64,000 nucleotides of DNA from Vespa crabro (Eukaryota > Arthropoda > Insecta > Hymenoptera > Vespidae), in NCBI RefSeq assembly GCF_910589235.1, contig NC_060968.1, positions 1,480,643 through 1,544,642 on the forward strand, written 5' to 3'. A program made the translations under genes and the position numbers. Under the pieces are notes generated by a model, which saw only the letters and a list, made by a program, of their open reading frames with translations, did not search any database and was not told the origin of the DNA. This document shows positions 12,019 through 24,400 of the stretch, one piece after another (positions within the stretch are counted from its first letter, which is position 1; every line of letters starts with the position of its first letter).

Positions 12019-12769
12019 CTGCGGAAATGAAGATCTTTATTAATTTACATCTTTTCTCTCTTTGGCTTTTTTTGGTTCTTTTTTTTCTTTTCTTTTCGAT
12101 AAAATTATACTACATGATTTGTCATAACACAATTAGTCAGTAGAATGCAATGATATTTTGTTATATATACGTAATGTTACTATATAAAATCTAATTAGTA
12201 TCTTGTTTTATAATTTAATAATTAAATTGTACGATAGAAATACATAATAGAATTTTTCGAAAACGATAACGTAATAAAATTTTATTATGGTCCAAAACCT
12301 TTTCTTTTTTTCAAAACTTTCGTTGAAGCTAATTTTTCCTTGAAGTCTGATTCTCCATTTTTTTAATCATTTGTTATAATATCGAATAAGAATAAAGAAT
12401 AGTCTCCGAATGTTTAGCGTTGTATAAAAAATGAAAAAAAAAAAAGAAAAAAGAGAGAAAAAAAGAAATTCAATGACATTGAAAAACGCGTACGAATCTG
12501 ACTTTGATAAAATCGACAATATTTTTGTTTTTACAAATGAAATAGCTTTGAAAATTTTTATTTCTTTTGCGTCAATTATAACTTTTAATTGAAATTAAAA
12601 AAAAGAAAAATAAAAAGAAAAAAGTATTTTAATAAAAACAATTGAAAATTTTTAAGAGACCTTTGGGGGGATTGGGGGGATTAGGGGGGGGAGGGCGTAA
12701 GGCGTGGGGAGAAGAGAGCGAGAGGTTAGTGGTTATAAATTTTGATTGATTAGAAAAAAAAATACTCAC
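12019..12769 (-). other. Syntrophin last intron (751 nt) with G-rich tract
   Basis: This intron has a GTGAGT donor at 12769 and a CGCAG acceptor at 12019. It is AT-rich with poly-A/T runs, apart from a G-rich block at 12665-12695 near the donor. No other coding exon is visible in it. Confidence 0.85.
12665..12695 (+). promoter_or_regulatory. G-quadruplex motif in last syntrophin intron
   Basis: Four plus-strand G runs (6 at 12665-12670, 6 at 12674-12679, 8 at 12684-12691, 3 at 12693-12695) are separated by loops of 3, 4 and 1 nt. This is a textbook intramolecular G4 pattern. It lies on the template strand of syntrophin, about 75 nt past the donor. The nascent RNA would carry the C-rich complement. 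Confidence 0.6.
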
Positions 12770-12987
12770 AAATTCTCCATCCTCGCCGCCAAAATCCAGC
12801 CAGAGTAAGCGTGCGCCATCGTCGGCAGACATTTTCAGTTTGTCGAAGGATCTCTTCCAAAGGGGAGTCGGTGGTGATCCAGGACTAACGCCATTTCCAA
12901 CGACGCCCCTTGTCCCTGTAGCATACAGCGAGAATCCCTCTTCGTGATTGACGACCAACTGGCAGGCTTTACCCTGCCACGTGCATC
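12770..12987 (-). CDS. Syn1: Syntrophin, penultimate exon (syntrophin-unique domain)
   Basis: This 218-nt exon is flanked by an acceptor TTCTGCAG (12993-12988 side) and a GTGAGT donor (12769-12764). It completes an Arg codon split after its first base, enters at the motif CTWQGKACQLVV, and ends in phase 0. Further motifs are EEGFSLYATG, LWKRSFDKLKMSADDG and LWLDFGGEDGEF. These line up with the syntrophin-unique domain of alpha/beta syntrophins (CTWNGRPC..., PFEKL.MSSDDG..., LFLDFGG..GE). A Gly/Pro/Ser-rich loop between the second and third motifs (VVGNGVSPGSPPTP) looks like an insertion relative to vertebrate proteins. The role in the family is as an adaptor of the dystrophin-associated complex. 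The exon stands out by its GC content against an AT-rich, repeat-filled background. Confidence 0.95.
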
Positions 12988-15158
12988 CTGCAGAACAAAA
13001 AGAAAAGAGAAAAAAGATGAGAGGGAGAGAGAGAGAGAGAGAAACAAAAAAAAAAGAAAAAAAAAACGATTCGGAAATTCGTTCAGGTTCGAACAGGTTC
13101 CTCCACCGTGATTTAAAGGATTCCCAATATTTTTCGATCACTTCGGAACAAATTGTTAAAAAAAACCAAAAAAGGAGTAAAAATCGTTCGTAGATTTATC
13201 TTATTAATTATTTGTATCACATAACTCATCGACGTAATGTTAATCAATAAGAAATTAATTCTTAATTATTTTTCATCTTTGTCATTGATATATTTTTATT
13301 TTTGTATGTGTGTGTGTTTTTTTTTATTAGAATTTAATATTATATTTTTAAAAGATTAGCACTGTATTCATTTATTTAGAAAAATTAATATTTTGATTAT
13401 TTTTCATTCGAATATTGAATATTTCTTATTATATGTTATATATAGATAATTTTTACTTTCGTTAGGATTTATAGTCAAATTTTTAATCCCTTGTATTCAT
13501 TTATTTATAAAATAAATTTTTTTTTTTTTTAGTTATTTCCGTTTCAATTTTTGATATTTTTAATTATATTTTGATTATTTCTATTTTAACTTCAGATACA
13601 TTTTTCTAATTATTTTTGTTTAATTATCTCTATTTTTGTTAAACAAATTTCTAATAAAATAAACTAATTATAGAATATTTTAATCGTAATATGATATGAT
13701 TGTATTTTGATCGTAATATAATATATTTGTAAATTAAAAAAAAAATAAATTAATTAAATATAAAAAATAAAGGACAAAATAATATAAAATATTAAATTAT
13801 AAATTTTAATGAATACGTTATATAGTAAACGAAAAGAAAAAAAAAAGAAGGAATTTCTTATTGGACTCATTGGAAGAAATAAAAGTAAGTTTATATTTAA
13901 AGCATCATCCTCTTATTCTGATGGTTATATCATGCGAACGAGACTTGTCATTTTCACTCAAGGGATTAAGAGACTATACAGTTCGGAATGGGTTATTCGT
14001 GTTATTCGTATAAACATGTAAATGTGTCTATGTTTGTTGGCAATTTGGAAAGAGGAAATCTCAGTTTCAGGCAAACTCAATTTCAGGATGTTGAACATAA
14101 CAGTTCGAATATATGTATCTGTGTCAATAAATATAGTTTGTATATTAACATCCATTCAATCCTTTATTGATCTTAACATTTATTTTTAGTTCTATTATAT
14201 TTAATTTTCCTAATTTGGAAATAATCAAATTTGCAAAGAACAAAACTAACTTTTAATTTGTTTTTTTTTTTTTTTTTAAATAATTATTATCACGATAATT
14301 ATCAAATAAAAAATTTGAAATTCATCACTTTTGAAATCTTACCTTCTAAATTCATTTTTAATTCTATTTTTATTCCTCATATGTATTTAATCGTCGTAAT
14401 TATAAAATAACAAATTAACAATATCAACTTTCAGTTTTAATCTAATCTAACATTTTTTACAATAATTATTATTGCAGTAATTATCAAAGAAAACATTTAA
14501 TATCTGACATATTTACGATTCTTATGATTGAATATTTATATAATTTTCAATACATTAATACTATCATAATACGTATCAAAATGCTTGTTTATTTAAAATA
14601 AAAATTAATATGACTCAAACACTATATAGATTGATTAGCATTATCATAATTAATAAAGAAATTCCTGTCTATTTAAAATAAAACTTAATATAACCCAATC
14701 ACTATGTAAACCATTAAAACTATCATAATAGTTATCGAAATTTATGTCTATTTAAAATAACAAAAAAATTAGTATAAACAATCGTTATATATACTATTAT
14801 ACACGAATTCATAATTGTTATCGAAATCGTTGTTTATTCAAAAAAAAAAAAATTAATCCATCCAATCACCGTATTAACGTATCATTAATTCTATCATAAT
14901 TAACATCGAAATTTTTGCTCATTGAAAATATAAAAAGTACTTTAATTAATCATTATCCACTGCTTGGATTAATAACTACAACATCTATCCAATTACACAT
15001 TTCTTTTATTTCACATTCTAAAACGTTCCAAAATATAATACGTACAATGAAATCAACGGTGAAGTGGAAAATCCATGGAAAAGTTTTCCTGGCAATAACA
15101 TGCATGTACGTACACAACCTCAACGATTTTACGACTCTTTATCGTTCTCTTTCCCTAC

Positions 15159-15191
<33 letters not shown>

Positions 15192-18050
15192 CTTCTACTT
15201 CTCTTCACAACACCAACCCCCCTCCCCGAATCCCTTCCACCTATTCTTTTTCTCTCTTTTTTTATTCTCACGAGGGTAGAGTTTATGATCGATGGATTCG
15301 ACGAGTGGCGAACAAAAAGGCTCCTGCGAAACGGGCATCCATCCCGATTTATTATTGCCGTTCATCGTCGAACGAAAAGAAATTAAAATTCATCGAAGCG
15401 AACGGTTTGGAATCGTCGAGGACATCCTAGGAGGACGATTCTTTCGCAAAGAGGACAGAGAACGTGATAAGCACGACGAATAAATAAAGAAAAAAAAAAA
15501 AAAGAAAAAAGAGAAAAAAGAGAAAAAAAAGAAGAAAGAAGAGGAAAAAAAAAGAAGAAAAATGAGAAAGAAAAAGAATAGATTGACTTCATCGTTTTGT
15601 CCTTTCTATTTTTTTTTTTCTTTTTTCTTCCTTCCTTTTTCTTTCTTTCTTTCTTTTTTTTTTTCTTTCTTTCTTTTCTTTTACCTCTTTCCCTCGTTTT
15701 GTTTCCCTCCAATACAATCACCACCCCCTTTTCTACTCTTTTTATTGGATTTATTTACAGGATTTCAAGTCTCTTCTTCGATTTATTTATTTCGATCTAT
15801 CGTACTACGGATATCCGACTACATTTGCATAGTTTTATCATTCGTTCGTTTCTTTTTTATCATTGAATTGTTTCCTTGGAGAAAGAGAGAAAGAGAAAGA
15901 GAGAGAGAAAGAGAGAGATGTTTTAACTTCCTTTCCCTTTTTTTTTTTAATTTTATACGCTACTGTCCTTCAACCATTGTTTCTAAAAAAAAAAGAATAA
16001 GAAAAGTATCGATGGAATGTTTGCTAATTAAGAGTTGGAGCAGAAGAAGAAAATACTTTGCAAGAGATATGTGAAAATGAGAACATGTGATATCATGTTT
16101 ATTTCAAATGAATTTTTGTTTGCGGATTTACGTTGAATCTCTGGATAAGTTGCAGCAATGATTAAAGAGTCGGAAAAGCAGATATTATTACAGAAGGAAG
16201 AAAAAATACAGAAAAAGAAAATAGACAAAAAAGAAATAAACATATAAAGAAATAAACAAACGAACAAAAATAACAAGGAAAAGTATTATCAATTCTTAAA
16301 ACAATTAAATATTAATTTTAATTAATTATAAATTATATAAATTATTTGTAATATTTTGTATATGTATATATTATACATTTTTTCTTTCTTTTTGATTTAA
16401 ACGTTTTAAATGTTTACATAACTTAATACCATCTATTTATATCTGTTCATATGAAGTGAGTCACGTTTCTAATTAAAAATTGTTATTTAATTCACTCTTT
16501 CTCTTCTTATATATATATATTTATATGTATTCTATAATCGATAATAGATACAGATATAACATATATAATCGATATTATATATATATTTTTTATCTATAAC
16601 AACATATACTATATCTATATATCTACATAATATATGTTATTATATTATATTAACATTCAAACTAATTTTGAACATCTAAATAAAAAACAAAATTTATATA
16701 TTATATATATGTATATAATATACTTATATTATATATATATGTTTTACTTCAAATAGATACATGTATATATGTATTTGTGTAAACCGTTCACGTATAATAC
16801 ATATCGTAATTTGTAAGAATTAATTATACAGATAAATTTATTGGCGCATGCGCGCTATCTATGAAAAATTTAGTTATCGTTGGATAAAATTTATTTAGTC
16901 ATAACGATAGAACGAACGCTTTCATTCCTCTCAGTTTTATTGTTCATCTCGTTCAACGAGGCGAATTCGATTAATTGAAACGACCGACCATTTTGTGCGA
17001 TGCGTTAAATGTTCCCACGGAATCTTGTATTTCGTGTAGGTACATGCACGAGATAATAATGCATTAATCCTTCATATCCGATTAAGATTTCGAAATGCTC
17101 ACGAAATGTTCAAGTACTATATAAATTGATGTATTAAGTTCATTAAAGTCGAAAATCATTTGATCCAGATAAATATAATATCGGTACGTTCGAAATAAAG
17201 CGTTAAATATTTTTATTTCTGAAATTAGAATATGCAAAGAAAAAAGAAATTGTTTGAAGATGGAATCATCCGATTTCGAGTTGGAAATATTATAATATTC
17301 ATTATCTTTTAATAAATAATATAATATTTGTATTATTAATAAAAAATTTATATTACTTAATAATAATTAACTTGTTCATTAATCAATTAATTGACTAACT
17401 TATTTATTTTTTAATAAAAAAAGTTAGATACTAAGTAATTAAAAAATTGCTTTTTATTTTACTTCAAGTTTTTTCAAGACATTTAACGAAATATCTCGTA
17501 GCGTTTCATTAAGAATGTTATAAAAAGAATAGAAAAAAAATATTACAATTTTTTGAAGCAATAATTATGCAATCGTCGTTAGTTCGAAAATTTTTTAGAT
17601 TTAGTTTATGACTTCTAATATTTACGTTCATCTTAAATATGTAAAAATTTGGCCTTGAAATATTTCATTAAAAACAATATAATTGCCATGAAAAAATTTC
17701 TCATCTTGAAATCACATTGAAATCACTCTTGTACGAACAAATTTTTTTTTTAAAACATCGTATTTCCGAGATAAACATTCGCATTATCTCAAATACCCAG
17801 CACAAACATATACATATAATTATTTAAGATATTTAATAATAACAAAGAAAAAAGGATATTAAAATGGCCATGAAATAATTTTCATGAGAATATATTATTA
17901 TAGGATTATTTTATATCGTTAAAAATTATCGAAAATTTCTAATAATATTAATCAAAATAAAATTCTATTTAATTGTATTTAATTGAGATTAAGATAAATT
18001 ATAAAAATGAAATTATTAAAAGATAACGTAATTGAGTAAGGGTTACTTAC
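12988..18050 (-). other. Syntrophin intron (about 5.1 kb)
   Basis: This intron runs between the exons at 18051 and 12987. It holds AT-rich unique sequence, poly-T runs, a (GA)n tract near 13020-13040, the diverged tandem repeat at about 14563-14945, C/T-rich sequence at 15140-15270, and a run of (TA)n patches at 16500-16760. A GC-richer patch at 15270-15480 is open in two plus-strand frames. It has no splice sites or family resemblance that I recognise. Confidence 0.8.
14563..14945. repeat. Diverged tandem repeat, about 95-bp unit, about four copies
   Basis: The recurring order is CTATCATAAT, then TATCGAAAT, then TGTCTATTTAAAATAA, then TTAATAT and a CCAATCACTAT-like block. It is seen near 14563, 14640, 14710, 14800 and 14890 with many substitutions. 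It is AT-rich and non-coding, within the 5.1-kb syntrophin intron. Confidence 0.6.
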
Positions 18051-18268
18051 GAACGGTATATTCACGCAACGATGCGGCTGCGGCATGACATCCCTGAACG
18101 ATCGCCCTTGCCCAAGCTGCCAGATCCCTTCGTGTTTCAGCTCGCAGATGATGCGTTACGACGCCGTCGATCGTACCAACGCGAACCGCGAACGTGGCAC
18201 CGTGCTGCGTCAATCCACCGCTACTACTCGCCGCTGCCTCATTTTGTCTTGTCGGTGATGAAACCAAT
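18051..18268 (-). CDS. Syn1: Syntrophin, exon encoding second half of PH2 domain
   Basis: This 218-nt exon lies between acceptor TTTGACAG and donor GTAAGT (18050-18045). Its first base completes the Arg codon begun in the exon at 44125, giving ...ATR then LVSSPTR. It continues through GATFAVRVGTIDGVVTHHLR and RDLAAWARAIVQGCHAAA to LREYTVR. In syntrophins this is the C-terminal half of the second pleckstrin-homology domain. It includes the signature helix (family form ETHRELAAWARQLVQGCHAAA), with the conserved Trp and GCHAAA. The split Arg codon (C|GA) joins exactly to the exon at 12987. A Ser/Ala stretch (EAAASSSGG) forms a loop. The plus-strand open frame here is antisense and has no coding support. 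Confidence 0.95.
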
Positions 18269-18388
18269 CTGTCAAATTATGTACGGTAATCAAAAGTTAA
18301 ACGAGCCCCTTTATACAAACCTGTCTAACATACATTATTCCACAATTATATTAACCTCCTTTAACTTATACTAAAAATTATCAAAAAA

Positions 18389-18429
<41 letters not shown>

Positions 18430-20042
18430 TTATTTATCTCTTAATATACATATATGTATATATATACACACACATTTATCTCTTGATATATACATATATT
18501 GAGGAAAATATAATATCGTATTACAATTTAATTATTTATAATTAAAAAAAAAAAATAAACAATTTATCATATACTTTAGATTATATTTACTTTTGTCGTC
18601 TTCGAAATTTATAATTCGTAATTTATAATTAAATATATAATTGTAATTAAACGTTAATTATAAATGCAACAACGTATGAAAAATAATTGAATTTGTTTTT
18701 GATTCATTCTAATATTTTGTACGTTCTTAAAGCGCATTAAATTTTTGAGATGAATAATTCAACTTATCATAGAGTGACAGGTATACATTTTCAAATGAAT
18801 TTTCTTTTTGTACAATAATGTATATATAGAATTATGGATTATAATGTATATTTAATTCTACTATTAAATAAATACTATTAAATATGTATATTAAATATGT
18901 ACTACATTTTTGTATTATAAAATTTCGAAATTCTTAATAATAAATATACACTTGGTCATATTTTTCATTACATTAGTAAAGCATAAAAAAAAAAGAAATT
19001 TTCTAAAAAAACCTATTTTACAAAGCTGGTGAATTTTGATTTGCAGAAGATTGAATATTAAATTGTTGTTACAAAAACTATAAGTAAAATGCAAGTTATA
19101 TAAATACAAACATTATTATATTTGTCGGTAGATCGAATTGACGAATAATTTTTATTTATTCACTTATTTTCTTCTTATCACTTCATTCATTACATTATCT
19201 CGCGTAAGAGTTTGCGCCATTTTTCAATAAAAAAAAAAAAAAAAAAAAAAGAAACGAGAATCGAAAAGAAAGCAAAAGAAGAAGAGAAATGTTGCAACTA
19301 TTGCAAATGCGTAGCACAAGTCGATAAAAAATTTGATTTCTTTTTTTCTCATGAAAGACGACTGACGACGACGACGACAACGACGACGACGACATTGAGA
19401 AGGACGAGGACGACAACATACAGAGGCATGAATTACGAGGATGATATCGAATATGCTTGAAGAAACCAGCCGCGAGTAAATATTTCAAGTTAGAGCAGCC
19501 TCCTCGACTGAGTCGTTCTTTAAGCAGACAAGCGAAAAAGAACGCGAAAGTTGTCCCCTGGAGGCCGTCAGAAGTGAATGGAAACGAAGATTGAAGATTC
19601 CACGGAGACATTGGGCCACGACGAATACATACATACGTACATATATACGTGTATACACACATACATACATATATATATGTGTGTGTGTATATATATACAT
19701 ACGTAACGTACGTAGATACGTTGATGCTACGGACATTGAAAACTTTCAAAAACGTTGCCACCGTTTATCGCCCTACAAACTCACCCTCCCTCGACCTCCT
19801 CTCCCCTTCGACTCCTCATCCCTTCGAGTCCTCGCCAACCTTACTCGTCCCCCCTTTCTATTTTCCCTCTTTTCTTCGAACGTGGCACCTTCCAACGTTG
19901 AATCTTTCTCGACGATTTACGCTGACGATTCTTTTTCCGATTCTAGTTCGACGCTGCTAAATCGTTCCTTCTGTTCTTCGATCGTAAAATCCTCGAGATT
20001 TTATTACGTCCAAGATGGATTCTCGATTGGCAAGGGAAGATT

Positions 20043-20109
<67 letters not shown>

Positions 20110-20147
20110 CTATATATATATATTCTATATATATATATATATATATT
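20043..20147. repeat. (TC)n followed by (TA)n compound repeat
   Basis: About 12 TC units run directly into about 40 TA units with two TTC breaks, about 310 bp before the LTR-like unit at 20459. Confidence 0.95.
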
Positions 20148-20458
20148 TCATTCCCTCCTCCCTCTCTATCTTTCTCTTTTTTTTCTGCTTTTTCACCACA
20201 CCCCCACTCACCCTCCTTATCGTCCCAACGTATAACGTAAGACGTATGTATATTATTCGAAATATATTTATTTTGAATTCGTTTGACTTATATCATAAGC
20301 TACATGAATTATCGATTTTTGTTATATTATATTTGACATTTTTTTTATTTATAACAACAGTTATCGGAATAATTAATAACGATAAAACACGACGTATCGT
20401 ATTATTTCAAATAAAAACGATTTAATAAATTATATATATATATATATTTATACATTAT

Positions 20459-21372
20459 TGTTGACCCACACATGCGTCTCTCTATTGTTTACGGTACTTT
20501 ATCTTAAGGATTATATAACACCATTGGAAATAGTTATCCTTGAGAACCTATTGACTGTTGGCTAACAAAATGCATAGATAAAAAACACATGGCCACCTTT
20601 GTCTAAGCTTAGGCATCTTTAGTAAAGTATCTGGGTTTCGATAATATGTCAACCCAGCCAATAAATAAATAATAAAAGTAGAAGCCTAGGCTCAATAAGC
20701 TAAGGGTTGTTTGTCACTTAGCCTTGAAACACTCATTGACACTCTATAATCTATAAGAGCACTAGAACAAAAGGGCACACATGGAATGTTTAAACATTCC
20801 AACAAATTATCCCCAACAAATAGGCATTTATTCTTTCCTTTTCCATAGATCAAATTCCGCCATTTACTAATCTCATTTAAGTTTACGTGGATAGTTCAAA
20901 ATACGCCAAAAGGCAGTCAAGTTATAGCTTTCGGACTTACAACATCTAAGGAGTTAAGTTACATCTTTCAGACTCACAACGTCTAAGCTCTCAATTCTCC
21001 TTCAGAATCAACCAGTACAATTAACTACACATCATATACGAGACACACAAACAATTGTTACTCATCTGATCAAATACACGGTGAGATTTACATAGCATGC
21101 ATCATTTAATATCGCCCCTTTACTACTCCATTTCTCATGGGATCTTTTAAAAGAACGCGCGTTCTCCCATTAATTTGCGGGAACGCGGCGAGCGATATTT
21201 TGCTGACGGCCTACAACGGTATCCTAGCCGCCCTTATTCATCGCGACCATTGGGTCTATAGCTCGGACAACAAGGACGAGACGGGGAACATTTCCTCCAT
21301 GCGAATCGACTGTTATCGTTGGTCTGGTGCGAGAAGTGCATTTTAAAAATATTCTCGTCAATCAATCAACAA
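20459..21372 (+). mobile_element. LTR-like unit with short ORF, copy 2 (inverted relative to copy 1)
   Basis: This starts TGTTGACCCACACATGCGTC. It continues through the same non-coding block as copy 1 to an ATG at 21137 (MGSFKRTRV...). Differences from copy 1 are scattered substitutions plus an extra T after AGAAGTGCATTT near 21344, which ends the frame at 21346. Copy 1 stays open for about 19 more codons. It lies on the plus strand inside the large syntrophin intron, opposite to the host gene. No second LTR or pol follows. Confidence 0.7.
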
Positions 21373-21786
21373 TTATATATCTATTAAATATTTATAAAGA
21401 AAGACTGAGGTCTCAAAAAAAATATATTAATCCCTTATCTTACGATTTATTTTAAACCGAACTCGCTTACCGAATAATGATATTACCAATAAATTTTCAA
21501 CTTTCTTGATAATATGTATTAAATAGATAATCTGTTTATTCAAATCGATATAAAGTTATTTAAAAAAAAATATATGACAATTAAACACGTCAAATATTTA
21601 AAGTCAATTTTATGCATACAGAAAATTCACGCTCGTCATTTCCATTCAACGTTGGGATGGAGGTGACGAAAAGAATGTCAATGTGATCGTTAAAACGAAT
21701 TAATAAGCAATTTAGTCGAAACTTTATTAAGTAATAAAATCTACACCAGTTGATATATCTTGAAATCGATTAAAAGGACTCTTAAA

Positions 21787-21879
21787 TAGAGAGAGATGGA
21801 AAGAGAAAGAGAGAGAGAGAGAGACAGAGAGAGAGTGAGTGAGAGAGATCTAAAGTATATGAGAAAGCACATATATACA

Positions 21880-21917
<38 letters not shown>
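21787..21917. repeat. (GA)n and (TA)n tracts
   Basis: An interrupted (GA)n (21787-21848) is followed after about 35 bp by a perfect (TA)n (21883-21917). Confidence 0.95.
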
Positions 21918-21921
<4 letters not shown>

Positions 21922-24179
21922 CACTTATATATACATATGTGTAAGTATCAAAATGCCACAACCGTGCTGTTCGAAACATTCGAGGAAATGCTTCCGACGT
22001 TTCTATGCCTCGACATTCTAGAATTTGGTAACATTTAAGCAACCCTGTCGGAGAATGTTCTTCGACGAACCTCTTTCCACCACCATCTCTATCCTCCCCA
22101 TCCCCTTCACCATTCCAGTCACCGTCCCACTTTTTTATCACTCGTTTCAAGCCAAAGAGTAAATTGAGGAGGATTCGGTAACGTCTTCTGTGTAATGCTG
22201 TAAAGGAAAAAATTGGCGGAGAGGGGGAATGTGAGGATGAGGTAGGGTTGGGTGGTATAGAGATAGGTAGGGAAGGTGGGAGGGAAGGATCGGACTGATG
22301 TGCGAGCATGAGTTGAATTAAAGTGCGATATTCGATCAACGTGATTGATAGCTACATTATACGGATACATCGCAGCTTCGTCGTTCGATAAAATCGACCG
22401 ACATGTGATATTTCCTGTGACGCTTAAATGCCTAAAATCCGAAACGATAGCTTCGCTCTCGAGATTTTAATCAAGCATTTCCGCGATCGGACAATTTTGA
22501 CCATCCTGTTATAACGAAACGATTACAGTATATAAATGTTAGAGGGAGAGAGAATTGGAACTGGATTTGAGAATTTTTCAAAATATTAAATTGATGTCTA
22601 TGTGATGATGGTCGGCCGATGTTAAAAGCGATACTATTTGCTTCAATCGAATAATCCATGAACAAGTTTGAATCGTTTATTGCAAATTTTTATATCATCA
22701 GAGATGACGGATATATAAAAATAAATATATAAAAATGTATTGAAATATAAACATAGACATGTAGATATAAAGATGATCAATCAAAAAGTTATTTTTATTT
22801 CATTTTTTTTTCTTTTTCCTTTTCCTTGTTTTCCGTACAATTCTTATTGATTCGACTAATTAAATATTTAATTAATGTATTTTCGAATAATAATAAATCG
22901 TATTAATTAATTAATTTTTATTACTGCAATGTGTAAGAGACAGCTTTAGTACTTATTACGCATACTCGATAAAAATTGTCTCTCGATTCTTGGGAGTTTC
23001 AACTAGATGTCATGTTTGATCTGTAGACGCGTCATAATTGCTGTCAATTAATATATTTTTTGCCAATGTAAACATAGTTTTGATAAAAAAAAAAAAAGAA
23101 AATAGTTGTTTAATGCGGAAGGAATTTTGAAGATATATTGTACTTTGTATATTAATAATTTTTATATTTACTTTATTGACAAATCTATAAGTGAAAAAAA
23201 ATTCTCAACAGAACATTTTTCAAACAATAAAATAAATTCGAACACTATCGTAAAAAATAAATTTTTACCTGAGAAGAAAATCTTTCTTCTCTCTCTCTCT
23301 ATCTCTCTTTCTCTCTCTTTCTTCCTTTTCCTCTTTCTATACGATAATCGATAGTCGACGGAAAGGTGCGCGATACTATCGAAAAAGAAAAAGAACACAG
23401 GAGAAAGAGAAAAAGAGACGAACATAGACACAGACACAGAAACGGACACATACACGCATGCACACAGACAAGAAAAAAAGAAATAAAGATAAAAAGGAAC
23501 GAAAGAGATTGGAGGAAAAACGAAGGGGGGAGAAAAACGAAAGAAAAAAAGAAAAAAAAAGAAAGAAAAAAGTTGAAAAAAGGAAAAAAGAAAAAGATCT
23601 CTCAGTCCCCAACTTTCCCGAAATACCGAACGAGAGCAGCAGCGTCGCGTCGGTCGGAGGAGACACGGATTTATAGGGATTTCGGTGAGTCGTGACAAGG
23701 GAAAGGGGCCAACGGAAAAAAAAACAAATAAACAAACAAACAAAATAAAAGAAAAGGAAAAAGGAGAAAAACATAAAAAAGAAAAAGAATAAAGATAAAA
23801 AGAACACGTACGCAGAGAGGGAGAGGAAAAGTAAAAAAAGCAAGGACAAAAAGAAGAAAAAAAAGGAAGGTAGACTAGAAAGAAGTTGGATGGGGGCCAG
23901 GCGAGATACCAGAGAAAGAGTAAGGAGATTGTCGAGAAACAGGAAGGGAAGAAGAAGAAGAAGAGGAAGAAGAAGAAAAAGATATTTACAACGTTTGCAA
24001 GGGTAAAATGAAAAAAAAAAAAAAATCCTGAACGAGAATATCCTGAAAATGGTAGGGAGTGAAGGGGAGGGGTTAGAAGAGAGGTGAGGGAGTGGGAATA
24101 CGGAGGGATAGTCGTCGAGTTCTATTCGTCCTAACGGTCGCATTGGGCTTCGATCTGGCATCTAGCAAACCCTAACCGG

Positions 24180-24400
24180 CCATCTCTTCTTCCCCACTCT
24201 ACCCCTGTAGTTCACTATAACACAACTCACCCTTCGGACCAACCCCGAAACCAACGACAGAGAAGAGCATCGAAGCAACCCCGAGCCATTTCTCGCGTAT
24301 GAATATCCGCGCGAGTTTTACGTCACGTAGCTGACGTACGAGCTCCTCCGGGTGCGATCGGGTTTCGAGCTAACTCCCCCTGGATCCCCTAACCAATAAA
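24180..24400. promoter_or_regulatory. GC-richer block with CRE-like half sites, candidate enhancer or alternative promoter
   Basis: Within the big syntrophin intron this block is markedly less AT-rich than its surroundings and free of microsatellites. It carries ACGTCACGTAGCTGACGT at about 24320-24337, two TGACGT-type half sites facing each other, and GC-rich flanks (CTCCTCCGGGTGCGATCGGG). No ORF or splice sites support an exon. A regulatory role is inference from composition and motif. Confidence 0.35.

Noticed and set aside
11886..12143. Plus-strand 85-aa open frame starting MAGRGPQPGPP
   Set aside because: It is antisense to the syntrophin terminal exon and its GC-rich 3' sequence. The minus strand carries the real family match with splice sites.
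15270..15483. Overlapping plus-strand frames in a GC-richer patch
   Set aside because: Two frames are open at once, with no family resemblance or clear acceptor/donor pair. Kept only as an intronic patch.
18072..18374. Plus-strand 100-aa open frame
   Set aside because: Antisense shadow of the syntrophin PH2 exon at 18268-18051.
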